DNA of 64,000 nt from the NCBI RefSeq assembly GCF_006716085.1, contig NZ_VFON01000001.1:620001-684000 (forward strand), in the 5' to 3' direction. Origin of the DNA: Leucobacter komagatae (GTDB taxonomy: Bacteria > Actinomycetota > Actinomycetes > Actinomycetales > Microbacteriaceae). Shown in pieces: positions 25,629 to 34,322 of this stretch; positions within the stretch are counted from its first letter, which is position 1, and the number at the start of each line of letters is the position of its first letter. A program made the translations under genes and the position numbers. Below the pieces are notes generated by a model, which saw only the letters and a list, made by a program, of their open reading frames with translations, ran no database searches and was not told where the DNA came from.

Positions 25629-27242
25629 TCAGGCTCCTTGTTTGACGGTGATGTGGAGGTGGTCGAAGTGCCCGCCGGTGACATCAGTGGGGTTGTGCAT
25701 GCCGCCACCGTTATAGGGTCGCCACCCTTGGGGGTCGTGGGTGAGGGACCAGATTTGTCCCTGCCAGATCAGGTACTCCACGCCGAGGGCTTCGGCATGG
25801 GTTTTGAGCCAGTTGGTGACCGCCCACCCGTTCTCGAGCGAGGTCCCGGTGGCGGCTTGGCCGATGCTGTTTCCGAACGTCACATCACATGCACGACCGA
25901 GCGGATGTTCGGATGTGGTGCCAGGCCGTGGCGAGTAGCAACCCCACCCAGTGTCGGGGAACGCGGCTCGGGTTTGGGTCATAACGTGGGACATCCGCAC
26001 TGTGATCTGCCCGCTGCTGGTGGGGTCGTCCACCATCGCATCAGGTTCACCCGTTAAGCCGCCAGGTGCGGGGGCGTCTCCACCGGCGGCGCAGCCGGGA
26101 CCGGGAGTGGTGGTGCCGTCGGCTTCGGTTGCGCCGTGCTCGGCAAGCCAGGCGTCGGCATCGATCGTGTCGCCGCCGGTGCTGCCGGGGCGGACCTCCA
26201 AATGCAGGTGCGCTCCGGTGGAGCGGCCAGAGGAACCCACATCACCGATATGGGTTCCTGCGGTCACGGTCTGGCCGGGGGTGACGTGGATGCCGTGTGC
26301 CCACATGTGCGCATACGCCGTGCGGAGCGCTTGGCCACGTACGGTGTGTTCGATGACGATCAGCCCGCCATATCCGCCGGAGAACTCGGCGACGAGCACG
26401 TGACCGTCGGCTACTGCGTAGATCGGGGTGCCATCGGAGGCCCCGTAGTCGGAACCGGAGTGAAAGGAGCGTTCCCCGGTGAACGGGTCTGATCGCCACC
26501 CCCATTCGCTGGTTTTCGTCCACGTCCCAGCGGGGAGCGGGAACACGATACGGGAGGTCTCCGGCACCGACCCCGTCTCACCACCGCTGCCGCGCGCGGG
26601 GCGGGTGAGTGCGGTGAGGATCGCTTCGGCGACCGGTTGATAGTTCTGGTATCGATCGGGGTAGGCGCTCACTTCGACGGCTTGGGCGGCTTCGCCCATG
26701 TCCATCTGTTGCCAGCCGGGAATGTCGAGCAGCCCACGCGGGCTCGGATAGTTCGGCCCTGCTGGTCCGCCGTAGAACGCACGCGCTTGATAGGTGGTGT
26801 CCATGAGGTCTGCGACCGTCCCCCACCCGGCCTGTGGGCGCATCTGAAACAAGCCGAGAGAATCGTGGTCGGAGCCGTTGCCATCGTTCGGATAGTCCCC
26901 GGACTCTGGGTAGGTGCCGGTGTTCGCGAGTTGGCGGAGCGTCGATTCGGTGAGCGCTGCCATGAGCGCGATTGTCACCCCACGGGTGTCGATGCCGTCG
27001 GTCTGCCCGCCGATGGTGATGATCGTGGCCGCATGCGTGAGTTGCGTGCGGTTCAGTGTGAATCTTTCCCCGTTCTTCGTCGTCACCGCAAGTGAGTCCG
27101 GAATCGGTCCCACCGACAAGGACATGCCAGGAAGGCATGAGGCTTGCGCGGCGGGATTCATAACCAGCCCGATACCCAGGAGCATGGCGGCGGGTCCGAA
27201 ACACACGGCCGCGATGACGAGAGTGATAAGAATTTTACGCAC
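25629..27242 (-). CDS. VirB1-like cell-wall hydrolase with transglycosylase-like and M23 domains
   Basis: A 537-aa secreted protein. An N-terminal hydrophobic segment (residues 1-27) targets it to the membrane or outside. A lysozyme/transglycosylase-like domain covers about 63-210 (candidate E99 in ALTEST; GLFQMRPQAGWGTVADL). An M23 peptidase domain covers about 235-355 with HSGSD (H261, D265) and HLH (345-347). A third C-terminal domain (about 400-537) contains GWGCYSPRPG and HFDHLHI, resembling the ARB-07466-like domain. It should open the peptidoglycan for the channel. The combination of three domains is typical of Gram-positive conjugative elements. Confidence 0.88.
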   Translation of the reverse strand: MRKILITLVIAAVCFGPAAMLLGIGLVMNPAAQASCLPGMSLSVGPIPDSLAVTTKNGERFTLNRTQLTHAATIITIGGQTDGIDTRGVTIALMAALTESTLRQLANTGTYPESGDYPNDGNGSDHDSLGLFQMRPQAGWGTVADLMDTTYQARAFYGGPAGPNYPSPRGLLDIPGWQQMDMGEAAQAVEVSAYPDRYQNYQPVAEAILTALTRPARGSGGETGSVPETSRIVFPLPAGTWTKTSEWGWRSDPFTGERSFHSGSDYGASDGTPIYAVADGHVLVAEFSGGYGGLIVIEHTVRGQALRTAYAHMWAHGIHVTPGQTVTAGTHIGDVGSSGRSTGAHLHLEVRPGSTGGDTIDADAWLAEHGATEADGTTTPGPGCAAGGDAPAPGGLTGEPDAMVDDPTSSGQITVRMSHVMTQTRAAFPDTGWGCYSPRPGTTSEHPLGRACDVTFGNSIGQAATGTSLENGWAVTNWLKTHAEALGVEYLIWQGQIWSLTHDPQGWRPYNGGGMHNPTDVTGGHFDHLHITVKQGA

Positions 27243-27258
27243 GGCAGTTCACCCGCCT

Positions 27259-27939
27259 TCAGTCCAGGGGTGCGTCGACGCGGGACAGCCGCAGCAGACG
27301 GCAATGGTCAAAGGTGGGCTGGCAGGTGATGAACATCGTGAACGCCACCGGCCGGTCGGTCTCGACCGGGTTCTCACCCCAATGCCCAGCACGATGCCGA
27401 ATACCGGTCACGGTAAAAGCAGTCGTGCCGGGCAGCAGCTGCCCCGGTGCAGCCTGGGCTTCGGCGTCCGCCCACGCCTCGGGCACAAAAAGTTCGTCGA
27501 TCGTGAGCCACTGGGATGTTTGGTGGGTGCGCAGCTGCGTCCATTGTTCGGGCGAGGGAAGGTATGCACGTATGTCGGCGGCAAGACCCGCAGTTTCAAT
27601 CCCTGAGGGGTCACCGACATCGACAATGATCTGCGCGTATTCCGAGGACTGGTAGCCGCTGGTTGTATCCCACGTGAACAGCGCCGTTGCGACATCGCTG
27701 GCGAACAGTTCGGGACGAGTGGTCTCGCGAATCGGGTGCGGTACCGCCTGCGTAGCTGGTGTCCGCGGAGTGGGTGTGGCGGTGGCCGTCTGGTTGGTGT
27801 CATCGGTGCCGGGGTCTGGGGTGTAGGGGCCGCGGATCAGTCCGTAGACACCGATCCCGACAAGCACCAACAGGGCGAGGGTGCCTGCGATGGCGGCGAT
27901 GAGGATGCGGCGATGCTTCGACGTAGCAGAAGAGTTCAT
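27259..27939 (-). CDS. Membrane-anchored conjugation protein
   Basis: A 226-aa protein with one transmembrane helix (about 12-34: ILIAAIAGTLALLVLVGIGVY), a Thr/Pro-rich linker (about 45-75) and an extracellular alpha/beta domain. A VirB8/TcpC-like fold is possible from topology and position, but sequence alone does not show it. The ATG at 27939 is chosen: TTAAGGGT precedes it, and an upstream in-frame extension to 28116 would overlap the ParB-like gene. A dyad of AGGTGCAC and GTGCACCT lies just upstream. Confidence 0.68.
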   Translation of the reverse strand: MNSSATSKHRRILIAAIAGTLALLVLVGIGVYGLIRGPYTPDPGTDDTNQTATATPTPRTPATQAVPHPIRETTRPELFASDVATALFTWDTTSGYQSSEYAQIIVDVGDPSGIETAGLAADIRAYLPSPEQWTQLRTHQTSQWLTIDELFVPEAWADAEAQAAPGQLLPGTTAFTVTGIRHRAGHWGENPVETDRPVAFTMFITCQPTFDHCRLLRLSRVDAPLD

Positions 27940-27946
27940 ACCCTTA

Positions 27947-27968
27947 AGGTGCACATCGACGTGCACCT
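27947..27968. promoter_or_regulatory. Dyad AGGTGCAC-N6-GTGCACCT
   Basis: The arms at 27947-27954 and 27961-27968 are perfect. The dyad lies 8 nt upstream of the ATG of the membrane-anchored protein and overlaps its ribosome-binding region. It shares GGTGCAC with other leaders in this operon. Confidence 0.45.
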
Positions 27969-27982
27969 GGGGCCCAGCTGCG

Positions 27983-29083
27983 TTAAGCGGTCGCCTTCGC
28001 CGGTGCGTCTTGTGCCGTATTCGCTGTGGCGCGATGCTCGGCAACTTGGCGGGCGAAATCGTTCGTTCCGGTGATCGTTTCTTGGAACGCGGCGTGTTCA
28101 TCATCGGTGAGCGCATGCGCGATGTCGGCGGGGTCGTAGTGCAGCCACCAGTTTGCCATTTCGGACCACAGGACTCGGAATGCGCGTACTGGGAACTGAG
28201 GCACCGGCTGATCGTCCTGCTCGGGTGCGGGGCGAAGTGGTCGCGGCTTCTTCGTCTTCGCTTGTTCTTTTACTCGGCGCAGGGCTTCGGTGGCGAGTCG
28301 TTCCAACTCGGCAGTTTTCATGTCGGCGGGGGTCTGCCGAATGTGGTCGGCTGCGACGCTCGCGTGATGCCGTGCGACCTCATCAGCGTCTGCGTCGTTC
28401 GCGATGCGCTCCAGCTCAGCTATAGACGTCTGGGCGTTGATGCGTTGGAATGCCGGGTAGACCGGGGACCCGGTCTCGATGGCGGCAAGTTCCTCACGTG
28501 CGCGTTGCCGCACTTCCTCGGTCTGCTCCGGGTCCTCCGCAAGGGTTTGGAGATGGGCGATGCGTTCGAGCGTCGTGTAAGAGGCGCGGCCGGTGACCAT
28601 CCTCGCCGCCTGTGCGCGCGATGCTCCTGCCTCCCCGGTGTACGGTGATGCCAAATTGGCATCACCGCTCTCTCCGCCGTGTTTTCCACCTGGCCCGAAC
28701 TGAGTCGCCGCCTGCCGTTGTGCGGCATCTTCGGCCATGATGTCTTTGAGTTCCCGATACAAGGTCGCTTGCTCGGTCGGGGTGAGGGGCTTGTGGAGGA
28801 CGTTGTCGTCTTGTTCGGCAAGCAGTGCTCCGAGCCGGTCGGTGATCCCCGACCGGACCCACACATTCACCGTGCGCCAACCGAGCTGTGTGATCGCTGC
28901 CAGTCGCCTGGCTCCGCACACGAGCATCCCGTCCGGGGTGATGGTGATCGGTTGTAGGAGCCCGTCGCGCTCGATCGATGCGATCAGTAGGGCGAGATCA
29001 CCGTACTCGGTGCGGTGTCGGACACCGACGGTGATGGATTCGACGGTGCGTTCCAGCTCGATGAAACCGCCTCGTTCACTCAC
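27983..29083 (-). CDS. ParB-like nuclease/partition-domain protein
   Basis: A 366-aa protein. The N-terminal ParB/Srx domain has the order LLIASIERDGLLQPITI, then DGMLVCGARRLAAITQLGWRTVNVW. It is followed by an HTH-like stretch (GASRAQAARMVTGRASYTTLERI) and a long charged helical C terminus. The GTG at 29083 is preferred, since it overlaps the previous stop (GTGAGTGA); a start at 29137 is also in frame. Such proteins may regulate or stabilise the element. No ParA partner is in the window. Confidence 0.82.
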   Translation of the reverse strand: MSERGGFIELERTVESITVGVRHRTEYGDLALLIASIERDGLLQPITITPDGMLVCGARRLAAITQLGWRTVNVWVRSGITDRLGALLAEQDDNVLHKPLTPTEQATLYRELKDIMAEDAAQRQAATQFGPGGKHGGESGDANLASPYTGEAGASRAQAARMVTGRASYTTLERIAHLQTLAEDPEQTEEVRQRAREELAAIETGSPVYPAFQRINAQTSIAELERIANDADADEVARHHASVAADHIRQTPADMKTAELERLATEALRRVKEQAKTKKPRPLRPAPEQDDQPVPQFPVRAFRVLWSEMANWWLHYDPADIAHALTDDEHAAFQETITGTNDFARQVAEHRATANTAQDAPAKATA

Positions 29084-29918
29084 GACCACCACCCCTGACC
29101 GGGATCGAAGCGGTGATCGTGAGCACGAGTTCGTCATCCCGCAGCAGCACCGGGACCGGTTCGCCGATCAGGAGCCGCAACAGCACCCCGCGACCCAGCG
29201 ACGTGCCGACATACACCGGTTCGGGGTTTCCGAGCACGGTGCGCAGCAGCCCATGCCAAGACGAGGCGGGAAGATCGAGGAGGGCGCGGGCGTGTTTATC
29301 ACGGCGCAGCGCCTCGAACGCGGTGGCACGGTTCCCGGCGCGGGCGAGGCGTTCACAAATGTATTCAACGCTCGCCTTGACGGTGCTTTCGGGCCAGCCG
29401 AGCACAGCGAACAGCGCGATCGTGTCGCTCACCGCTGAGACCGCCATCACGTGTTCATTCTCCGGTGACGCAGTATCAGCGCTGTCCTCGTCATCGTGAT
29501 GGTGGAACGCGGGATGGTAATCGGTGAGCGGATTCTCCCGGTCGCTGAATCGTTCAGCGTCGTGGAACACCGAGTAGTGCGGGCGGCGAGCTTGGTGGGT
29601 GGAGCAGAGCATCCCGTTCGCGCGTGCCTCCGCGATGCAGGTGATCTGTACTGCGCGGGTGATCACGCCCCAGGGGTCATTGGCGCGCAGCACCGACGGG
29701 GTGCGCATCACATCGAACGCCGCCGACGCGGCCTCCCACGCATCCAAACCGTGCTTCCTCGCCAGCGGCGCATACTTGGTGGCCGTGTAGTCCATGAGCG
29801 CCGCGACATCACGGTCGGTGCGCCACGCCTCATGGCCCGCCTCGTGGATTCGCGTGAGAAGGGTGCGGAGCCCTTCTCCGGTAGTGAAATCTGTACGTGC
29901 AGCACGGTGTGTGGTCAT
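29076..29918 (-). CDS. Hypothetical ICE protein
   Basis: A 280-aa protein starting at the ATG at 29918, which has AGGAGG about 10 nt upstream; a longer in-frame ORF to 29996 is less likely. The middle is helical with RDVAALMDYTATKYAPLARKHGLDAWEAAS and WGVITRAVQITCIAEARANGML, which suggests a nucleic-acid-binding or replication accessory fold. An acidic histidine-rich stretch (HHHDDEDS) near residue 140 stands out. The family is seen in actinobacterial ICEs but I cannot name it. Confidence 0.62.
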   Translation of the reverse strand: MTTHRAARTDFTTGEGLRTLLTRIHEAGHEAWRTDRDVAALMDYTATKYAPLARKHGLDAWEAASAAFDVMRTPSVLRANDPWGVITRAVQITCIAEARANGMLCSTHQARRPHYSVFHDAERFSDRENPLTDYHPAFHHHDDEDSADTASPENEHVMAVSAVSDTIALFAVLGWPESTVKASVEYICERLARAGNRATAFEALRRDKHARALLDLPASSWHGLLRTVLGNPEPVYVGTSLGRGVLLRLLIGEPVPVLLRDDELVLTITASIPVRGGGRE

Positions 29919-29937
29919 GGTGGCGGCACCTCCTGAT

Positions 29938-29954
29938 AGACAGGTGCACACCGG
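29938..29954. promoter_or_regulatory. CAGGTGCACACC motif upstream of the 280-aa gene
   Basis: The sequence AGACAGGTGCACACC lies about 20 nt upstream of the start codon and directly before the AGGAGG. It contains GGTG-CA-CACC and shares this core with the ssb leader. Confidence 0.42.
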
Positions 29955-30002
29955 TTCCCACCGCCTGGGGGCCTGCGCGATCGTGATGCTCGTCATGACT
30001 CA

Positions 30003-30422
30003 TCACCGGGCCATCCCCACACCCGACCGTGCTGGCCCCTGCATCACGTGCGAGCGGGAGTGACCAAATGCGGTGATCGGTGGGAGCCGGTGTGACCGGT
30101 TGGAGATCGCCGTCCGCGACGCTGCCACGGTCTGCACCGGGAGCTGTCTGATCCGGCGGTGCAGTTCCGCCTCGAAACTGATACCGCGCCCCGCCAGCTG
30201 TGCGGTCGAAGCAGACAGGGCGTCGGACATGCGCACCCAGGAGACGCTGCGCGGATCGAACCGGTCCACCCCTCTCGCCGTCGCCGAAACCTTTTTCAAT
30301 GATGGATCGCCCCGATGCGCCAAAGCGGACACGTCCGTATCGGGCGGTGTCTCCACTGCGGTGGGTGCGTCGGCAGGGATACGCGGCTGGATAGTTGTGG
30401 GATGCGGGTTTTCGGTATTCAT
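30003..30422 (-). CDS. Hypothetical ICE protein
   Basis: A 139-aa protein overlapping the upstream SpdB-like gene by ATGA. The first 45 residues are Pro/Thr-rich and disordered. The rest is basic with ARGVDRFDPRSVSWVRMSDALSAS and LHRRIRQLPVQTVAASRTAIS. The overlap argues for a real coupled gene. Its role is unknown. Confidence 0.5.
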   Translation of the reverse strand: MNTENPHPTTIQPRIPADAPTAVETPPDTDVSALAHRGDPSLKKVSATARGVDRFDPRSVSWVRMSDALSASTAQLAGRGISFEAELHRRIRQLPVQTVAASRTAISNRSHRLPPITAFGHSRSHVMQGPARSGVGMAR

Positions 30423-31150
30423 GGTGATGTCTCCTGTTCATTCGTGACGGAAAATGGTTGGGGCAGCCAGCGGCCCACCGTCGAGGGATGCACACCGAAA
30501 TGCTTGGCGATGCGCTTGTTCGACCAGCCGTCCTCACGCAAGCCCGCAGCGACCTCCCGTCGGTCACGCTCACCCAGATCGGGGCGTAATTCCACCGCAT
30601 CGCCGATGGGCGTTGCTTTTGTAGCGATGGGGAGTTCGGGAAGTATGCCCCCGCAGGCTTCGTCATCGTGGCCGTCCAGGTTCGCGCCGTCGAAGGCTTC
30701 TTCGGTCTGAGTAGTGGCCGAGATCTCGCCCGGAGGGATAGGCCGAGTGAGGATGACGGTGAGATGGGTGATGGCCAGTAGCACCAGCGGCGGCACTGCG
30801 GCGACGGAGGCGGCAAGCAGCCGGGGTACGTCGGCGTCGGCGGCGATCACCGCATGTATCGCGTTCGCGGTCACTGATACCAAGGCACCCGCCGTCAGCA
30901 GCATCCACGGATACCACGCGGATCGTTGCCCGGCCAATGCCACTACAGAGACCGTGGCGACCACGATGATTCCGTCTACGATCAAAGGCCACGCCCACGC
31001 CTGCCCTTCACTGATCCCGCTGCGCCTGGCGAGGTCCGCCAGTGCGGTGAACGACAGCCAGAACGCGCCGAGGGCGATCAGGATCGTCCCGGCCACAGCG
31101 GTAGTTACCGCGAGGCGTCCACCACGCCGCTGAAACATGGGTGTCGTCAT
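30419..31150 (-). CDS. SpdB-like (DUF2637) membrane protein with C-terminal HTH
   Basis: A 243-aa protein. Four hydrophobic helices between about 12 and 138 form a DUF2637 domain (AGTILIALGAFWLSFTALAD; WPLIVDGIIVVATVSVVALA). This family includes the plasmid-spreading SpdB proteins of Streptomyces. The C terminus (about 205-235) carries an HTH: VAAGLREDGWSNKRIAKHFG followed by VHPSTVGRWL. A membrane protein that may also bind DNA would tether the element to the membrane. The ATG at 31150 overlaps the primase stop (ATGA). Confidence 0.82.
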   Translation of the reverse strand: MTTPMFQRRGGRLAVTTAVAGTILIALGAFWLSFTALADLARRSGISEGQAWAWPLIVDGIIVVATVSVVALAGQRSAWYPWMLLTAGALVSVTANAIHAVIAADADVPRLLAASVAAVPPLVLLAITHLTVILTRPIPPGEISATTQTEEAFDGANLDGHDDEACGGILPELPIATKATPIGDAVELRPDLGERDRREVAAGLREDGWSNKRIAKHFGVHPSTVGRWLPQPFSVTNEQETSP

Positions 31151-32055
31151 GCGATCACCCGCCCCAAAGACTGCTGCGGCACAGAACCACGAAAAGGTGG
31201 CGGATCGCTGCCTGCTGGTTCGCGAGCAGCGGGATCGGTGGCACGGTAAGCAGAACGAATCGTCGTCGCGATCTCCCGCGCTCCCAGCCCGGCGTGCTCT
31301 GCCGCGGGACCAAGCACCGCGAGCGTGTCGGCCACCGGGGTGTGGTGTTCGGCGAGACGACACGCGGCCCAGAACAGGCCACGGTTCCGTTCCCCTTTAC
31401 CGAGGGCGGCGACCCACCGGCCCAACCGCTGCACATCCCGGGAGCGCGTATGCGAAGTTCCCTTGCCGTGCGGGACCGGTGGTCGAGGATCGAGAAAGTT
31501 CCGCAACCGGCCCGCATCCACCGGCCCAGACTCGACAAGACCCGTGCTTCGTAGCTCGTACGGACGCAACTGACCATCGGACTGGAGCACTCGTGAGGGT
31601 GGCGCGAGGATGTATCCGCCGCTGCCACGAAAATCTATATGCGCGGTCGGGGCCTGCCACGACGCCTGCTCTCGCGACTCATCGGCCGGGAAATAGGCAT
31701 GCAACCCGCCAGAGGGCGTGCGCACCAGCGCAGCCCAACCGTCTACGAGCCCTTCCCGGCGTGCCCCCTGGAACGCAGGGAACCCGGAACCGGTAGAGCC
31801 AACATCGACATCCACGACCTCGATCCCAGAGGCCGGGCCAGTGGGGATGGCGAGGTTCGCGGCAGGCCACCGCCGCCACCACGCCGACACTTGTTTCGGG
31901 TTGGTGCTTGCGTCATGGAAGCCGCGCCTCGTGAGTGGCCGTTTCTCACCGGGCATGCACGGAAACACCGGCACCCCCGACTCTGCCAGCATCCTCGCTG
32001 CATCTGCCAGACTCAGCTGTTGGGCACGAGCGAGGAAGTCGAACACGGGAGCCAT
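31147..32055 (-). CDS. Bifunctional DNA primase/polymerase
   Basis: A 302-aa archaeo-eukaryotic-type primase (Prim-Pol) domain. Motifs are PVFPCMPGEKRPLT, the metal-binding VVDVD (D82, D84) and SGGYILAPPSR near 155-165. It lacks a helicase domain, so it would need a host or element helicase. In conjugative elements it primes the incoming strand. It sits 1 nt after the ArdC-like stop codon and overlaps the SpdB-like gene by 4 nt. Confidence 0.88.
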   Translation of the reverse strand: MAPVFDFLARAQQLSLADAARMLAESGVPVFPCMPGEKRPLTRRGFHDASTNPKQVSAWWRRWPAANLAIPTGPASGIEVVDVDVGSTGSGFPAFQGARREGLVDGWAALVRTPSGGLHAYFPADESREQASWQAPTAHIDFRGSGGYILAPPSRVLQSDGQLRPYELRSTGLVESGPVDAGRLRNFLDPRPPVPHGKGTSHTRSRDVQRLGRWVAALGKGERNRGLFWAACRLAEHHTPVADTLAVLGPAAEHAGLGAREIATTIRSAYRATDPAAREPAGSDPPPFRGSVPQQSLGRVIA

Positions 32056-32056
32056 G

Positions 32057-33139
32057 TCATAGCCCCCTCACCGGTTCACGCCTGCCTGCACCCGACTGCG
32101 ACGGCTCGGGCAGCGGGCCAGGGACCTCCCGTTTGGGCTGTTCACGCCGGGTCACATCGCGCACTAAGCCGGGCGGGTCACCGGCACCGATCTGCACGGT
32201 ATCGAGATGATCGAGAATCTCGGTCGCGGCCTTACGCACTCGTTCACCAGTGGCCTGTATAACTTCTACCGGGGAGGAGTCCTTCACTGTGCTCGCCCAG
32301 CCCGACACGTACGGGATCGTGTAACCGGTGGTGTCCATTCCGTGCGCGGCACCCACCGTCAGGGCAACCGATTCGGCCTCCACCTCACCAATACCGCGAT
32401 GGCCGCTCGCATCGGGATTATTCGGCCCGTGAAGGATCACGTGCGCCAGCTCATGTGCGAGAGTTTTCACCTGCGCCGCAGGCGGCATATTCTCCCGCAC
32501 GGCGACAGTGTTCGCGGTGTAATCGGTGAGTCCGTTCGCGCCGTGGATCATGCCTTCATGTGGCACCCGCAACACCGTGAAACCCCGCGCCTCAACCTGA
32601 GTCGCGAGCCCGTCCCACAGACCCTCGGGTGCTTCACCCTCCAACAGCACTGGTGTGGGGCGTTCGGGAATGGGGTCTCCGGAGGTTTGCGAGACATCCC
32701 ATACGTAGGCGGGTTTTACCCCGACGATCTTTGAGCGGGCGACTTCGCCGGGACGGGGTTTCTCGCCCGGCTCCAAACGTTGCCATGACGCAGCATCGGC
32801 AGGGCTTGAAGAAGCGAACCGCGCCGTGACCGGGGCATAGATCATGTACCCGGATTGGCCCTTATCCACCTGACGGCCCAGGGTTTGCCACTGCCGGAAC
32901 CCCGCCACATACGACGGCTCCGCCGCCTGCACACGGCCTGACTCGAACGCATCGAGATGTTGAGACCAGATCAATAACGTATTGTTAAAACTGCGTGACC
33001 TAAACCTGGCCGCAAAATTCATGGCACGCTGCCAATCAGCCCCAGACACCAACGTCTCGACCGCACCGGTCAAACGCTCCTGGAGCCCGTCGAGCTTGGC
33101 CTCACGCGCTGTTCGTACTTCCTCCCACTTCTTCGCCAT
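32057..33139 (-). CDS. ArdC-like antirestriction protein with zinc metallopeptidase-like domain
   Basis: A 360-aa protein. The N-terminal half (about 5-110) matches ArdC-type ssDNA-binding domains: NFAARFRSRSFNNTLLIWSQ, FRQWQTLGRQVDKGQSGYMI. The C-terminal half is an IrrE/ImmA-like metallopeptidase with HELAH (229-233) and E252/E255 in EVEAES as the third ligand. ArdC proteins protect incoming conjugative DNA from host restriction. It is the first gene of the long - strand operon and is likely expressed early on entry. The upstream region holds two palindromes. Confidence 0.85.
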   Translation of the reverse strand: MAKKWEEVRTAREAKLDGLQERLTGAVETLVSGADWQRAMNFAARFRSRSFNNTLLIWSQHLDAFESGRVQAAEPSYVAGFRQWQTLGRQVDKGQSGYMIYAPVTARFASSSPADAASWQRLEPGEKPRPGEVARSKIVGVKPAYVWDVSQTSGDPIPERPTPVLLEGEAPEGLWDGLATQVEARGFTVLRVPHEGMIHGANGLTDYTANTVAVRENMPPAAQVKTLAHELAHVILHGPNNPDASGHRGIGEVEAESVALTVGAAHGMDTTGYTIPYVSGWASTVKDSSPVEVIQATGERVRKAATEILDHLDTVQIGAGDPPGLVRDVTRREQPKREVPGPLPEPSQSGAGRREPVRGL

Positions 33140-33373
33140 CGTGTCCGCCTCTCCCAGAAACCTGTGTGGCCGCAGGCCAGGGTTTAGGCATGGCCTGCGA
33201 CTACCAGGTGCGCCGGGATCACCTGAGCGACGAGACGGAAGTCAAAGTGCGGGACGACCGCCAGGAACAATCTCGAACCCGACAGTCCTTACCGTCCTAC
33301 CAGCAAAAACCTGCACCGGGGCGCGGTGTCGGAGAAGTCGTCCCGAAGGACACCAGCGATGTTCCGTTCCCGG
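33140..33373. promoter_or_regulatory. Leader region of the transfer operon with palindromes
   Basis: This region lies upstream of the operon's first gene. It contains CGCAGGCCA (33171-33179) paired with TGGCCTGCG (33191-33199), and CAGGTG (33205-33210) paired with CACCTG (33220-33225). Both are dyads close together and are probably operators or a promoter control region. No gene was seen here. Confidence 0.45.
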
Positions 33374-34288
33374 TCACTCTCCGGCCAGGTGCATCCGCCG
33401 GTAAGCACTCGGCGTCATGCCCACACACTCTTGGAATGCCTCATTGGCGCGGCTACGGCTGGCCCAACCCACGCTACGAGCAGCGACGTCGATCGTCATG
33501 TCAGTTTCTCGGAGCAGGTGCGCCATCTCCTCAACCCGAAGCATGGTCAAATATGCCAGCGGCGTCTTGCCATAGGTCTCAGTGAACACCCGTGAGAGCT
33601 GCTTCGGCGACAGATGCACCCGGGCCGACAAGACACCCAACGTCCAGTTCGCGGCGATGTCACTTGCCAGAGTCGCGCGGGTCTCGTGGGCTTCGTCCCT
33701 GACCGGTGCGAATCGTCGGCACCGCGGCAGGGTCGGACGGGAATGAGCCCGCTGTGTCGGGCTCTGGCGTACCGGGGAGACATTGATGAACGGGGTCACC
33801 ACATCAGCGATTGCAAACCAGAGCGCCTGCATGCGATGGAAATTATGCTCGAACCCGCCGTCGATGCTGCGCGCGACCAACTCGTCCAACCACGGCATCA
33901 ACATGCCAGTTCGGTCTTCACCGAGCCGGAGCACTTGAGACGGTTCACTGTAGACGGCTTCGGTGAACCGTTGCGCATCCAGGCGATCACGGAGCAGCCA
34001 AGCGTGCTGCCAGAACACCTGATCGATCACATAATCAGTGTCAAGGTAGATCGTTGTCGTGGTGATGTGACCTTCCGGTTCACTGCCGCAGAGCACGTTC
34101 GCGTTCAACACCACCACATCACCGACCGTGACAATCCGCTGCCCAAATTCACTAAACAGCAGCGCACTCCCGTCACGCACGATAATCACTTTCACACAGT
34201 CATACGCAACCGGACCGACTGGACGTTGAATCGTCCGTGTTCTCGCCATAACAGGATGAAAACCCCTCGCAGCTAAGCGCGAGATCAC
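33374..34288 (-). CDS. AraC-family transcriptional regulator
   Basis: A 304-aa regulator. The C-terminal AraC/XylS domain (about 205-300) has two HTHs: WTLGVLSARVHLSPKQLSRV and MTIDVAARSVGWASRSRANE, followed by AFQECVGMTPSAYRR. The N-terminal half is a cupin-like sensing region (GQRIVTVGDVVVLNANVLCG). A start at 34249 (MARTRT) is also possible. It could control the adjacent SulP transporter or sense a small molecule; no ligand can be inferred. Confidence 0.85.
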   Translation of the reverse strand: MISRLAARGFHPVMARTRTIQRPVGPVAYDCVKVIIVRDGSALLFSEFGQRIVTVGDVVVLNANVLCGSEPEGHITTTTIYLDTDYVIDQVFWQHAWLLRDRLDAQRFTEAVYSEPSQVLRLGEDRTGMLMPWLDELVARSIDGGFEHNFHRMQALWFAIADVVTPFINVSPVRQSPTQRAHSRPTLPRCRRFAPVRDEAHETRATLASDIAANWTLGVLSARVHLSPKQLSRVFTETYGKTPLAYLTMLRVEEMAHLLRETDMTIDVAARSVGWASRSRANEAFQECVGMTPSAYRRMHLAGE

Positions 34289-34322
34289 TATTGCACCCTA
34301 GCTCGTATATTCAGGCCTGGAT

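Noticed and set aside
27940..28116. Longer N terminus for the membrane-anchored conjugation protein
   Set aside because: It would overlap the ParB-like gene by about 130 nt and its residues are basic, proline-rich and unlike a signal; the ATG at 27939 has a ribosome binding site.
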